Assembly (NCBI GenBank): GCA_029857955.1 | Contig: JAOUFY010000015.1 | Location: 1 to 48,967, forward strand | Length of the DNA stretch: 48,967 nucleotides | Direction: 5' to 3' | DNA from: Spirochaetia bacterium | GTDB lineage: Bacteria > Spirochaetota > Leptospiria > Turneriellales > JAOUFE01 | Shown here: positions 8,808 to 18,465 of the stretch, in pieces | How the letters are laid out: the number at the start of each line of letters is the position of its first letter | Numbering within the stretch: the first letter of the stretch is position 1 | Program-made: the position numbers and the translations under genes | Notes under the pieces: generated by a model | Databases searched by the model: none | What the model saw: the letters and a program-made list of their open reading frames with translations, nothing else | What the model was told of the DNA's origin: nothing

Positions 8808-9357
8808 CTTTAAATTTTGTTTTTATATTTTCCTGTACCGTATTTATCCATTCCAATTCGGCTTTAGTAGAGCGAATACCATAGTTTAATGTGATCAGCC
8901 AAAAGGGCTGGTCAGGAGTCTGGTACCCATCGGCGACAAGGTTTTTTTCAATTTTTTTATATTCCTTTAAGGTTTTTTCAAGTGTATTTTTTTTTGCACC
9001 CAGATGGCTTAAAATGTCCTGAGGGCTCATTTGGCTGCCAAAAAAAAGTTTTAACAGCAATTCATTTCTATAGTTGGCGTTTTCAACGGGAAGCTTTAAC
9101 CAGCTTTTAAGTTTTGCGCGACCGGTGTCTGTGATGTTATATATGATTTTATTTGAACCCTTTTGATCTGTTACCGAGCGCGATGTGATTAAACCTTCGG
9201 TTTCCAATTTTTTTAAATTTGGATAAATTTGACCAAAACTTTCTTTCCAGAAATATCCGATGCTGACTTCAATAAATTTTTTAATATCATAGCCGCTGCC
9301 TTCATACTGACTCAGCACGCCCAGCAGCGCGTATTTTGTTTTATTGTCACGCTTCAT
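8797..9357 (-). CDS. PadR-family transcriptional regulator
   Basis: The 186 residues show the two-part PadR layout. The N-terminal winged helix (about 5-80) has ALLGVLSQYEGSGYDIKKFI, the recognition region GQIYPNLKKLETEGLI and the wing YNITDTGR. A C-terminal helical dimerisation domain (about 90-180, Vir_act_alpha_C type) follows, with LLLKLFFG and a late Trp/Leu-rich helix. PadR proteins are usually repressors released by small phenolic or hydrophobic ligands. Two overlapping palindromes lie 6-36 nt upstream of the start, which suggests autorepression. The downstream oxidoreductase is likely in the same operon. The ligand is unknown. Confidence 0.9.
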   Translation of the reverse strand: MKRDNKTKYALLGVLSQYEGSGYDIKKFIEVSIGYFWKESFGQIYPNLKKLETEGLITSRSVTDQKGSNKIIYNITDTGRAKLKSWLKLPVENANYRNELLLKLFFGSQMSPQDILSHLGAKKNTLEKTLKEYKKIEKNLVADGYQTPDQPFWLITLNYGIRSTKAELEWINTVQENIKTKFKGGK

Positions 9358-9707
9358 GTTGGTATATCTGCAAGATATATCTTATAGATATATTGTCTAT
9401 CGTTTTTGTTTAGATACTATTTTTTAGGGACTGGTTACACCATGAGAAATTCTGATTTAATTAAATACGTCCAGCGCCAAATCCACTGGGGGCGGTTACT
9501 TTTTAACAAAAAGTAGCCGCTGGCGATCCATAACTCATGTTTTAAAGACTTGACAGGGCGATTCAGAATTTGGCACTTCCAGACTGGATCATTGCAAAAT
9601 TCAATCTCGTTTTTCTGAGGTTGTTTAAGACAAGAATTTTGCTGCAGGGGTAGAAGACCCATATGGTCTTTTGGGAACAACCCCTTTTCAAAGCTCCGGA
9701 GTAAATA
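9358..9707. other. Divergent intergenic region between padR and the XPB helicase
   Basis: The only gap above 300 nt without a gene. It holds the padR palindromes (9363-9393), a strong hairpin GCGGTTACTTTTT-AAC-AAAAAGTAGCCGC (9492-9520, 13 bp with one G-U), a TTGACA-like box near 9549, and a small hairpin AAGACC-CATAT-GGTCTT (9654-9670). The XPB ribosome site GGAG lies 6 nt before its ATG. Open frames crossing it look random. It presumably carries both divergent promoters. Confidence 0.6.
9363..9393. promoter_or_regulatory. Candidate PadR operator: two overlapping palindromes
   Basis: The sequence contains TATATCT-GCA-AGATATA (9363-9379) and ATATATCT-TAT-AGATATAT (9375-9393). Both are perfect and have the same half-site and 3-nt spacing, with centres 13 bp apart. 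They lie directly before the padR start codon, where a bound dimer would block transcription or initiation. The identity of the binding protein is inference from position. Confidence 0.6.
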
Positions 9708-11465
9708 ATGGAATTAGATTTAAAACCCTTGATTGTCCAATCGGATAAAACTCTTTTATTGGAAGTCGATAATCCAGTTTTTGAAGATGCCAGAGATATC
9801 GTAAACAAATTTGCCGAACTTGAAAAATCGCCTGAATACCTGCACACTTATCGAATCACCCCACTGTCTTTATGGAATGCAGCCGCAAGTCGTCTTACTG
9901 CCGAAGAAATCATCGATGCTCTTTATAAATATTCAAAATACCCCGTTCCGCAAAATATTAACGCAGAAATTACCCGACAAATTTCCCGCTACGGTAAGTT
10001 AAAATTGCAGCGCGACGAGCAGGGTAATTTAATCATTTATTCGAAAGATCCAAACTACATTAAAGAAATATTTCGAAGTAAAAAAATTCAACCGTTTATT
10101 GAAGGTAAAAAAGACGACAATAGCCTTTTTATTCAAAACGATTTTCGCGGTCATATTAAACAGGCTCTTATAAAACTGGGCTTTCCTGTTGAAGATATTG
10201 CCGGCTATGATCCGGGTAACGAATACAAATTTAACCTGCGAGAGAAAACGGTCAGCGGCCATGACTTTATCATAAGAGATTATCAAGGTAATGCCATCGA
10301 TGCCTTTTATGCAAACGGCTCTCTTGAGGGCGGTTCCGGTGTTGTTGTTTTACCATGCGGCGCCGGAAAAACCATCGTTGGAATCGGCGCTATGCAAAAG
10401 GTAGGAACACAAACCCTGATTCTGGTTACCAATACGCTTTCTATTCGACAGTGGCGCGATGAAATTCTTGATAAAACCAATGTTCCCATTGAGGATATCG
10501 GAGAATATTCCGGCGATAAAAAAGAAATTAAACCCATCACCATCGCAACATATAACATTTTAACCCACAGAAAGAAAAAGGGAGGGGAGTTTACCCACTT
10601 TCATCTTTTTGGTTCAAACAACTGGGGCTTGATTTTATACGATGAGGTGCATTTACTGCCTGCGCCAGTTTTTAGAATGACCAGTGAACTTCAGGCTAAA
10701 AGAAGGCTGGGACTTACGGCCACCCTTGTGCGAGAAGACGGCCTTGAAGAAGATGTATTCTCACTGATTGGTCCCAAGAAAATTGATGTGCCCTGGAAAG
10801 AACTTGAAAAAAAATCATGGATTGCTCAGGCTCATTGTATTGAAATTCGAGTGCCCATGCGATCCATGATGAGAGGTATGTACTCTATCGCCGACGATCG
10901 TGAAAAATTTAGATTCTCTTCCGAGAATCCCGAAAAACTGCGCATCATTGGCGTACTTTTACACAATCATAAAAATGATCAAGTTCTCATCATTGGACAA
11001 TACTTAAACCAGCTTCAAAAAGTATCAGAGCGATTCAAGCTGCCTCTAATTACAGGTAAAACTCCATTAAATGAACGATCTCATTTGTACCACTTGTTTC
11101 GCAATAAAAAAATCAACGCATTGGTCGTTTCCAAGGTGGCAAACTTTTCTATTGACCTGCCCGATGCCAACATTGCTATTCAGTTAAGCGGTACCTTCGG
11201 CAGCCGTCAGGAAGAAGCGCAGCGACTTGGTCGAATTTTAAGGCCAAAAAGCGAAGGCAATCAGGCAATTTTTTATTCTGTGATAACCAATGAATCGTCA
11301 GAAGAGAGATTTAGTCATAATCGGCAGTTATTTTTAACGGAGCAGGGTTATGAATATCTGATTTATTCATATGATCAGTTCAAAGAAAAATTTGGTTCGT
11401 ATATAGATGTTATTCGTGCGAGAAAAAAACTTGAAAGAGAAATGAGCGCACAAACACAAAAGTAA
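9708..11465 (+). CDS. Bacterial XPB/Rad25-type DNA helicase
   Basis: A superfamily 2 helicase with XPB features. Motif I is PCGAGKT (218-221 core), motif II is DEVH (312-315), motif III is LTATL, and it is followed at once by VRED (341-344), the R-E-D motif typical of XPB. Motif VI is QRLGRILRP near residue 500. The N-terminal 200 residues match the domain preceding the helicase core in prokaryotic XPB, and the length (585) fits. Eukaryotic XPB opens DNA in repair and transcription; prokaryotic versions are 3'-5' helicases with a suspected repair role. A GGAG site 6 nt upstream fixes the ATG start. The gene overlaps the next one by one base. Confidence 0.93.
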   Translation: MELDLKPLIVQSDKTLLLEVDNPVFEDARDIVNKFAELEKSPEYLHTYRITPLSLWNAAASRLTAEEIIDALYKYSKYPVPQNINAEITRQISRYGKLKLQRDEQGNLIIYSKDPNYIKEIFRSKKIQPFIEGKKDDNSLFIQNDFRGHIKQALIKLGFPVEDIAGYDPGNEYKFNLREKTVSGHDFIIRDYQGNAIDAFYANGSLEGGSGVVVLPCGAGKTIVGIGAMQKVGTQTLILVTNTLSIRQWRDEILDKTNVPIEDIGEYSGDKKEIKPITIATYNILTHRKKKGGEFTHFHLFGSNNWGLILYDEVHLLPAPVFRMTSELQAKRRLGLTATLVREDGLEEDVFSLIGPKKIDVPWKELEKKSWIAQAHCIEIRVPMRSMMRGMYSIADDREKFRFSSENPEKLRIIGVLLHNHKNDQVLIIGQYLNQLQKVSERFKLPLITGKTPLNERSHLYHLFRNKKINALVVSKVANFSIDLPDANIAIQLSGTFGSRQEEAQRLGRILRPKSEGNQAIFYSVITNESSEERFSHNRQLFLTEQGYEYLIYSYDQFKEKFGSYIDVIRARKKLEREMSAQTQK

Positions 11466-12637
11466 TGAACGGCGTGATTAAAGTAATTTCGGGACTGGTT
11501 TTTTTTCTTGTAATGCTTCATGTTCCCATTATTAAAATAAACACTCCTACGTCGATAAATCCTGTTTTTAATTATGAAATAAAAACAAAAAATGTTATAA
11601 ATACCACGATGAATTATGATTTACATGATTATGTATATCATCTGCCTGTTTCGGGTAATTTTAATTCTTCGCATCAATATGAAATCAATAAACTTGATAA
11701 AACCGGAAACCTTAGACTAGCTTTTAAAATGCCCCTTGATAAAGATGTTTTAAAAAAAGAAAATCCGGATTATGCTCCCGACAAAGATGGTTTTATAACC
11801 TATCCTGAAAACGGATCATTTTACCTCTGGTACCCAAGACTTGGTACTCATGCCTTATTTTACGATCAGGACGGTCAGTTTTTATGGTCGAGAAAAAGCA
11901 GTCATTATCTTAAGGCATTTCCATCGGGAAAATATATTTTATCGATGACAGGCGACCATTCACGCGCGTTTTTTCTGCTTCCGGATTTAAGTGTCATGGG
12001 CAGTTTGGAAGGAACTTTGCTCATCAATTACCAGTTCTCAAATGATCCCTCTTCAAGTGAAATTCAAGTCTGCCTTGGTTTTTTGGACGGGAATATCGCG
12101 TTTTATGATCCTACGAAAAAAAATGAATTTCGAGTAAGTACAGGAGCCCTGACAAAATCGATTGCCTGTAATTTTCATAAACTTTATATTGCAGCACAGG
12201 TTGAAAGCTCTGATAAAAGTATGATGGTCGACCTTCTCAGGGTAGGTGAAATTAAAACAGGAAAAAACGTCTCCATCGACTGGAAATTTTCACTTCCTCT
12301 TCTGGATAGATACACATCTACTTTACCTATCGGATTGAGCGATGAATACGGCATTGTTTTATTGCCGGAGAAAAAATCACTGGTTGTTTTGGCCTTTGAC
12401 ATAACCGGTAAAATATTACATCAGGCAGTGATAGCTAATGAAGATTCAAATATTGAAGATTGGAGAATTTATCCCGCCAAAAAAGGTTTGGTTGCATGGA
12501 ATTCAGCCGGCATTTATATCTTTAATCCGCATAAAATTTATGAAAAGAAAATACAAATAGAAAACGTCACGATTCAAGGCGATGAGATATTTATTCAAAA
12601 TCGTGAACAAATTCTCGCCTTACAATTAACAGACTGA
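11465..12637 (+). CDS. Exported hypothetical protein, probable beta-propeller, coupled to the XPB gene
   Basis: The ATG shares its A with the TAA stop of the XPB gene (TAATG), so translation is probably coupled. Residues 1-24 form a signal anchor or signal peptide (VISGLVFFLVMLHVPII). The rest is strand-rich with repeated short turns such as GSFYLWYPRLG, YDQDGQFLWS, FPSGKYILSMTGD and FLDGNIAFYDP, a pattern expected for a WD40- or PQQ-like propeller. I cannot count blades with confidence. The predicted extracytoplasmic location contrasts with the DNA-acting partner upstream, so the coupling may be regulatory rather than functional. Function unknown. Confidence 0.75.
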   Translation: MNGVIKVISGLVFFLVMLHVPIIKINTPTSINPVFNYEIKTKNVINTTMNYDLHDYVYHLPVSGNFNSSHQYEINKLDKTGNLRLAFKMPLDKDVLKKENPDYAPDKDGFITYPENGSFYLWYPRLGTHALFYDQDGQFLWSRKSSHYLKAFPSGKYILSMTGDHSRAFFLLPDLSVMGSLEGTLLINYQFSNDPSSSEIQVCLGFLDGNIAFYDPTKKNEFRVSTGALTKSIACNFHKLYIAAQVESSDKSMMVDLLRVGEIKTGKNVSIDWKFSLPLLDRYTSTLPIGLSDEYGIVLLPEKKSLVVLAFDITGKILHQAVIANEDSNIEDWRIYPAKKGLVAWNSAGIYIFNPHKIYEKKIQIENVTIQGDEIFIQNREQILALQLTD

Positions 12638-12725
12638 TCATCGCTTAACCATAACCATCTCTTTTCTACATGAATTGTTCAATTCAAAGTCTAAATATTT
12701 TTCCATACTTACCGATAAGTATTTT

Positions 12726-12926
12726 ATGGATACAGATATATCCGACATAGTGGATGCCTTAAACAATAACCAGATTCAAGTGGTGAACGAATTTTTAAAA
12801 GAAAAATGGGAACAGGACGTGAATCTTTTCATTGAATCTGTCAGCAGATTAAGAGATATCAACGCCCCGCTCATCGACAAACACTTTAACAGCGGCGAAT
12901 TTTTGCAGCAATTTGCTCGCCACTAA
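12726..12926 (+). CDS. Small acidic hypothetical protein
   Basis: A 66-residue protein from the ATG at 12726; the frame runs back to a TTG at 12675 (83 residues), and neither start has a strong ribosome site. The sequence is soluble, helical and acidic (DISDIVDALNNNQIQ, then EKWEQDVNLFIESV), with no membrane segment, cysteines or known motif. It lies 88 nt after the exported protein in the XPB operon, on the same strand, and is convergent with the UPF0182 gene 6 nt away. I treat it as real because the frame is clean and fills an otherwise empty gap. Confidence 0.5.
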   Translation: MDTDISDIVDALNNNQIQVVNEFLKEKWEQDVNLFIESVSRLRDINAPLIDKHFNSGEFLQQFARH

Positions 12927-12932
12927 TTAATG

Positions 12933-15620
12933 TCATTTCTTCGATCGTCTCTCAATTTGATGTAAAATCGTACTTAAAGCCTTTTGACGCCTTCCGTATT
13001 CTGCCCAGTCTCCGCTTTGCAGTGCTTTTTCGCCGTTTCGAAATTCATCAACAGCCTGAGTTGCCAGAGAAGAGATATCTTTATCAGCAGAATCTGTTAA
13101 ATTTCTGCTCATTCCCGATACATTAAAAACTGCCCGAAGACTTTCTTCAAGGGTTTCTTTCATTACTATCTGGTTTTGATAAGATACAATAACTCTTTTT
13201 AATTCCGGCATTCTGCTTTTTTCAGCCTGCAGGTAGAGCGGTTCCACATACAACAGCGTATGATTGATCGGTATCACCAGCATGTTTCCGCGAATCACTG
13301 ATGATCCCTGCTGATTCCAGAGCGTCAAAACTTCAGAAATTTCGGGAGTTTGATCAATACGCGCTTCAATTTGCATTGGACCATACACAAGTTCTTTTTT
13401 AGGGAACTCATAAAGACTGAGTTTTCCATAATTGTTACCGTCAGAACCTGCTGCCAGCCAGGCGATCATGTTATTTTTGTTTGATGTGGTAAACGGAAGA
13501 ATTAATAACGATTCTTCTGATTTTCCATTTAACTGCATGATCGTATAGTAAGGATCCAGACTTTGCTCCTGACCTTCGTAAATTTCATTGGGAAATCTCC
13601 ATAAATCTTCCTGATTATAAAATATTTCAGGCTGGGTCATGTGATATGATAAAAAGATTTTTGATTGTAACGTAAACAGATCAATCGGATATCGAAAGTG
13701 TTTTCTTACATCTTCAGGAACATCTGTAGCGTTCTTAAATAGTTGTGGAAAAATTTTTGCGTATGTCTGAATTACAGGGTCTTCACTATCGATAACATAG
13801 AAATCTGTTTCGCCGTCATAAGCATCGATGACAACTTTTACCGAGTTTCGAATATAGTTTACTCCCTGAGCTGCCGGATGCGCATAGGGATATTGATCAG
13901 AAACAGTGTAGGCATCAATGATCCATTTTAATTTCCCGCTGACAATAATGATATAAGGGTCGTGGTCGTATTTTAAAAAAGGAGCAATTTTGCTGACGAT
14001 TTCTTTTATATTTCGATTATACAGTATTTTTGTTTCATTTGTAAAATACTTTGAGATGAGAATTTTTATGCTTTTATTTTCAATGGCATACAAAATGCGT
14101 TTCCAAAATGAATTGATTTTTACTCCGCCTGTGCCGGAATATCTGGTATCTTTATTGTCTTCGCCAAGCGGATAATCAAATTCATCCATACTTGTTCCTG
14201 TAAAAATATAGTCGTCGGTTCTTTCGCCATAATAAATCCCAGGGCGGTCGACCGCCAGATCGGGAACCGAAACGGGAGGAATATTTTTAATGATTAACTC
14301 CGGCAGACCTTCTTTAGTGACTCGGTCTACAGGGCTTGCCACCAGACCATAACCATGCGTATAACGGAGTCTCTGGTTGACCCAGGTTTTTCCGTTATCC
14401 GGCATTTGGTCGTATGCAAGTTCGCGAACCGAGAGCATTACTTGTCTGTAATTTCCGTCAATGTAGTATCTGTCAACGTCGACATCATCAAAAGTATAAT
14501 ACCGTCGAAGTTCCTGAAGTTGCCGATATGTATTTAGCAACGGGCGCCAGTCCCAGAGACGAATGTTTTCAAATGTACTACGGTAATTTGAAAGATCTTT
14601 CTCGGTAAGAGTGTTGTCCAGCGGATATTCTGCTTTGGTCACATGATCGAGTCCGTAGGCTTTTCTGGTAAAATCAATTCGGTTAATAATATAAGGTTTT
14701 TCTTTTTCAAGTTCATAGGGGGCAACGATAAAATTTTGTTGAAAAAATGGAATAAAAACAAGAAATACAACGACGGATGCCCCGATAGTTGTCATCCCGA
14801 TCAAGAAAGGCCGGACACGATTTGAAAACACGGTGTAGATGACCAAGGGTACCGACAGTAAAAATAAAAAAGACATGAGGTTATAACCAAAAAGGCGAGT
14901 ATGAGTATCTGTATAGCCGGCGCCGGTAGAAATTCCGTTATTAGAATAAAGAATATTGTATCGAAGCAGCCAGAAATGTAAACTAAAAAGCAGAAATAAA
15001 ATTGCTAAAAGCGCCCCGACATGAATTTTTAAATTTCGATTAAAATTATGGTACCATCCCTTGACAAGTTGAATAGCGCCTTTAAAAAAATAAACTACAC
15101 CGCTTGCCGTAAGAGATAAAATTACAAGACTGATTAAAATATTTTTTAAATATGTAATTAGAGGGAGTTTAAAAAAATAAAAGGCAAGGTCTTTTTGAAA
15201 TACCGGATCTTTAATATTAAATGCAGTAGAATTTTGATATTTTAAAAGTTCATCCCATAAGCCAGATGCAGGGCTTGCGGCAACAAAGGCAAAAAAAGCG
15301 CTGATCAAGATCGCCCCAATATTGACAATCTTGTTGAAGTCTATCGATGTTATTTGGTTTAACCTGATTTGAAAAGCCTTGTTTTTTGTTGCTGAAAGCG
15401 CAATTTTAAGGTTTAAATAAATAGAACCAAAATACAAAATAAAAACCGCTGAAGAAATCAACATTTTGACATTAAAAATTCGCCAGTAAACTTTTTCGAA
15501 ATGGAGGCTTTGAAACCAGAAAAATTCCGTAATCACATGATTAAAAGATGCAAAAATATAATAAATTACAAAAACAATTGCGCCAATACTGTATAATATT
15601 TTTTTATTCATTAACTCCAT
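12933..15620 (-). CDS. UPF0182 (COG1615) family integral membrane protein
   Basis: A large protein (about 895 residues) with seven hydrophobic segments in the first 320 residues, then a long soluble domain, the layout of UPF0182. Characteristic stretches include RPLLNTYRQLQELR, VDRYYIDGNYRQVMLS, WVNQRLRYTHGYG, YYGER and VINHTLLYVEPLY-like text near the C-terminus. The family is widespread in actinobacteria, cyanobacteria and some spirochaetes and has no agreed function; the soluble part is predicted outside the membrane. The frame extends to a TTG at 15698. The ATG at 15620 or 15611 (with GGAG just before it) is more credible because the first helix begins right after. Monocistronic. Confidence 0.87.
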   Translation of the reverse strand: MELMNKKILYSIGAIVFVIYYIFASFNHVITEFFWFQSLHFEKVYWRIFNVKMLISSAVFILYFGSIYLNLKIALSATKNKAFQIRLNQITSIDFNKIVNIGAILISAFFAFVAASPASGLWDELLKYQNSTAFNIKDPVFQKDLAFYFFKLPLITYLKNILISLVILSLTASGVVYFFKGAIQLVKGWYHNFNRNLKIHVGALLAILFLLFSLHFWLLRYNILYSNNGISTGAGYTDTHTRLFGYNLMSFLFLLSVPLVIYTVFSNRVRPFLIGMTTIGASVVVFLVFIPFFQQNFIVAPYELEKEKPYIINRIDFTRKAYGLDHVTKAEYPLDNTLTEKDLSNYRSTFENIRLWDWRPLLNTYRQLQELRRYYTFDDVDVDRYYIDGNYRQVMLSVRELAYDQMPDNGKTWVNQRLRYTHGYGLVASPVDRVTKEGLPELIIKNIPPVSVPDLAVDRPGIYYGERTDDYIFTGTSMDEFDYPLGEDNKDTRYSGTGGVKINSFWKRILYAIENKSIKILISKYFTNETKILYNRNIKEIVSKIAPFLKYDHDPYIIIVSGKLKWIIDAYTVSDQYPYAHPAAQGVNYIRNSVKVVIDAYDGETDFYVIDSEDPVIQTYAKIFPQLFKNATDVPEDVRKHFRYPIDLFTLQSKIFLSYHMTQPEIFYNQEDLWRFPNEIYEGQEQSLDPYYTIMQLNGKSEESLLILPFTTSNKNNMIAWLAAGSDGNNYGKLSLYEFPKKELVYGPMQIEARIDQTPEISEVLTLWNQQGSSVIRGNMLVIPINHTLLYVEPLYLQAEKSRMPELKRVIVSYQNQIVMKETLEESLRAVFNVSGMSRNLTDSADKDISSLATQAVDEFRNGEKALQSGDWAEYGRRQKALSTILHQIERRSKK

Positions 15621-15740
15621 AAAGGAGATGCGGGATAAAAAGAAAAGGATAAAATCCTTTTGATAATCCGCCTGATTTTTAGACTTGCAATTAAACAAAA
15701 TTGATTTGACCGAGATGGTCTTGCATAAATTAAGAATTTA

Positions 15741-16319
15741 ATGGCAAACTGGTTTGTAGCGTTTAAGGTTGATCAAGGTAATTGGTTTAATTTTCTTATT
15801 TCACAAATGCCGCGAGATTTAAAGATCTTTCAGCCGGATGATTTACATATGACGATTGCTTTTCTGGGGAATTTAAATTTAAAATTTATCGATAACATAA
15901 CAGATTGTATTAAAAATTTTAACATTGAACCGGTAATTCTGGATTCCAGAGGAATCATTGTTCTGCCATCCGAAAAACGTTTTAGCGCTATCTGTCTGGA
16001 CTTTCAAGATGCGCCGGTAAAAAAATTTCTTGAACCGGTCAGTCAATTCAGGGATCGTATTTTAAAATCAGCCGAGGTTAAAGCAGATAACCGAAATTTT
16101 TTACCGCACGTTACAATTGCCAGGCCAGACCGTAACATAACGTTAATCAAGAAAGAAGAACTTTTAAAAAAAATAAAACAAATTCCGCCTTTTGAGATTT
16201 CCATCAAAGTCCAGAAAATCGCACTCTATACATGGGCTGATTATCGGGCTCATCGGCAAAACAATCTTCAAAAAGCTTCTCAATTTAAAATTGTTTATCC
16301 TGCAGAAAATAAATTATAA
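15741..16319 (+). CDS. thpR: RNA 2',3'-cyclic phosphodiesterase (2H family)
   Basis: The 192 residues carry the two HxT motifs that define the 2H phosphoesterases: HMT at 36-38 in DDLHMTIAFLGN and HVT at 123-125 in LPHVTIARPD. These histidines form the active site that opens 2',3'-cyclic phosphates on RNA. Length and motif spacing match ThpR (formerly LigT). It is cytosolic. The usual tail KIALYTWAD...YRAH is slightly divergent from the family's LYxSxLxxxGxxY. It overlaps nothing, but ends one base from the kup 3' end on the other strand. RNA repair or tRNA half processing is the accepted role. Confidence 0.88.
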   Translation: MANWFVAFKVDQGNWFNFLISQMPRDLKIFQPDDLHMTIAFLGNLNLKFIDNITDCIKNFNIEPVILDSRGIIVLPSEKRFSAICLDFQDAPVKKFLEPVSQFRDRILKSAEVKADNRNFLPHVTIARPDRNITLIKKEELLKKIKQIPPFEISIKVQKIALYTWADYRAHRQNNLQKASQFKIVYPAENKL

Positions 16320-16320
16320 A

Positions 16321-18228
16321 TTAAATGATCACCTGTCGTCCAATTTCAATTACTCTGTCTGGCGGAAGTTTAAAATATCTGGTTGCATCGAGCATATTTC
16401 TATTTAAAAAAGTAAATATGCGTAACTTGAAATATAAAAACCCACCTCTTTTTTTTAAGAGAAGAGCTTCTCGACCAAGAAAAAATGTAGTGGTGTGAAC
16501 ATCAATGTGCATTATATCAGCTTCATACGCCAGGCTTTCGATTAACTTGGGAATGTTGGGATCTTCCATATATCCATAATGCGCAATGATTCTATAAAAT
16601 CCATGTCGTAATTTCTTGATAAAATATCTTTCAGAGTCATCAACGCGGGGAATCTCTTCTGTTATTATAGAAAGTAAAATCACTTGTTCATGCAAAACAT
16701 GATTGTGGGTTAAATTATGAAGTAACAGTAAAGGAACTCCGCGAATATTGCTGGTCATGAATACCGCGCTTCCTTTGATTCGAACAGGTTTTATTTTAGC
16801 TATGTCTGCCAGAAAATCGGTCATGGAAATTACCTTGGAATGATAATCGTCATAAAGTCTTTTTCGGCCGGTTTTCCATGCAATCATGATCAGGTAAATC
16901 AATGAAGCAATTAAAAGAGGTATCCATGCCCCATGTAAAAGTTTCATAATGTTTGCAGCGAAAAAGGGTATTTCAATGGATAAAAAAAATATTAGCAGCA
17001 GGCCTGCTTTAAATTTACCCCACTTTAAGTGCTCGCGGGCTACATTGTAAAAAAGCAGGCTCGTGATCATCATTGTACAAATTACAGCCATACCATAGGC
17101 ATCAGCCAGATTACCTGAGCTTTGAAAAATCAGTACAAGGGTTATGCAGGCGATCATTAAAAATGTATTTACCTCTGGAATGTAAATTTGCCCAGCCATT
17201 TCTTCTGACGTATGCTCAATTGTAAAACGCGGAAGGTATCCAAGTTGTACAGCCTGATGGGTTAAAGAAAATGATGCAGAAATAAGAGCTTGTGAAGCAA
17301 TGATGGTGGCCATGCTCGCAAGGATAATTGCTGGAATTAACATCCAATGTGGAAATAAATTAAAAAAAGGATTTGTTGATGCTTCCGGATTTCTTAAAAG
17401 TAAAGCTCCCTGACCAAGATAATTCATTATCAATGAAGGCAGTACAATATAATACCATCCTTTTTTAATTGGTTTTACGCCAAAGTGACCCATGTCAGAA
17501 TAAAGAGCTTCAGTTCCGGTAATTACTAAAAAAATCATACTTAAAACGGGTAAGACCGTACTTCCATGTTCAAGAAGAAATTGATAGGCATAGACAGGGT
17601 TTAATGATAATAAAATTTCAGGCGTTTGGGATACCGATGCAACACCTGCAACAAACAACACAAAAAACCAGATCAAAGTAACTGGTCCAAATAACATGCC
17701 CATTTTAGCTGTTCCATGTTTTTGTACGATAAAAAGCGGTATTAAAATGGCTATTGTGATGGGAACGATAAAATGATGAAGCTGGGGAGCAACGACTTCA
17801 AGCCCTTCGACAGCGCTTAAAACAGAAATAGCCGGCGTAATTACGCCATCGCCATAAAGTAGTGCCGAGCCAAACAAGCCGATGGCAATTAAAAAAAATG
17901 CATTTTTTTTACCTGATTTGTTTTTAAGCCCTAAAATGGCCAGCAAAGCAAGAATTCCGCCTTCACCGCCATTATCAGCCCGCATAACAAACGTTAAATA
18001 TTTAACGGTAACAACAAATGTGATGATCCAGAATATAATAGAAAGTACGCCAAAAACATTTTGCGTTTGAACTTCGATGGCATTATTGCCGTGAAAAGCT
18101 TCACGAAAAGCATACAAAGGACTTGTACCAATGTCTCCATAAACAACGCCAATTGCGCCGACAACAAGCTTTAATGCGATTTTAGACTTTTCTTTGTCTG
18201 AAGATGCTGAATGTAATACTTTACTCAC
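16321..18228 (-). CDS. kup: Kup-type potassium uptake permease
   Basis: The 635 residues give about 12 membrane helices followed by a cytosolic C-terminal domain, as in Kup. The N-terminal signature is exact: GAIGVVYGDIGTSPLYAFRE, then MRADNGGEGGILAL and GDGVITPAISVLSAVEGLE. Kup proteins import K+ with protons across the inner membrane. The start is GTG at 18228 without a clear ribosome site; a TTGACG box on the minus strand about 40 nt upstream may be part of the promoter. The gene is convergent with thpR and separated by one base, with no visible terminator between them. Confidence 0.96.
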   Translation of the reverse strand: MSKVLHSASSDKEKSKIALKLVVGAIGVVYGDIGTSPLYAFREAFHGNNAIEVQTQNVFGVLSIIFWIITFVVTVKYLTFVMRADNGGEGGILALLAILGLKNKSGKKNAFFLIAIGLFGSALLYGDGVITPAISVLSAVEGLEVVAPQLHHFIVPITIAILIPLFIVQKHGTAKMGMLFGPVTLIWFFVLFVAGVASVSQTPEILLSLNPVYAYQFLLEHGSTVLPVLSMIFLVITGTEALYSDMGHFGVKPIKKGWYYIVLPSLIMNYLGQGALLLRNPEASTNPFFNLFPHWMLIPAIILASMATIIASQALISASFSLTHQAVQLGYLPRFTIEHTSEEMAGQIYIPEVNTFLMIACITLVLIFQSSGNLADAYGMAVICTMMITSLLFYNVAREHLKWGKFKAGLLLIFFLSIEIPFFAANIMKLLHGAWIPLLIASLIYLIMIAWKTGRKRLYDDYHSKVISMTDFLADIAKIKPVRIKGSAVFMTSNIRGVPLLLLHNLTHNHVLHEQVILLSIITEEIPRVDDSERYFIKKLRHGFYRIIAHYGYMEDPNIPKLIESLAYEADIMHIDVHTTTFFLGREALLLKKRGGFLYFKLRIFTFLNRNMLDATRYFKLPPDRVIEIGRQVII

Positions 18229-18307
18229 TTGGTTTAAAATAGATTTAGAATTCGATCAGACCCGTCAACAGTAATTCAAGAAAATTGTAAAATTGATTTA
18301 TTTTAAT

Positions 18308-18349
18308 GGGGAAGCACAGCTCCCCCACAAGTCAGCCATGGTCTGACTT
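18308..18349. other. Two adjacent GC-rich hairpins upstream of the adenylate cyclase gene
   Basis: GGGG-A-AGC-ACA-GCT-CCCC (about 18308-18325, one bulged A) is followed by AAGTCAG-CCATGGT-CTGACTT (18329-18349, perfect 7-bp stem). They lie in the divergent region between kup and the cyclase gene, about 120 nt from the predicted cyclase promoter, so they are probably outside both coding transcripts. Confidence 0.4.
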
Positions 18350-18465
18350 TCCCCCTCAGATTTGTTATCGTAAGCAAAATTTAAATACGAACAATTTACG
18401 ACGCTGTTTTTAAAGTTAATCATTGAGAAAACAATGAACGAGCAATTATGCAATTAAATTACTGC

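Noticed and set aside
9442..9516. 24-codon ORF ending inside a hairpin in the padR-XPB gap
   Set aside because: No good ribosome site, and the codons coincide with the stem of an inverted repeat. Likely chance.
9435..9680. 81-codon minus-strand frame in the same gap
   Set aside because: Trp-rich, low-quality composition, no ribosome site, and it overlaps regulatory repeats.
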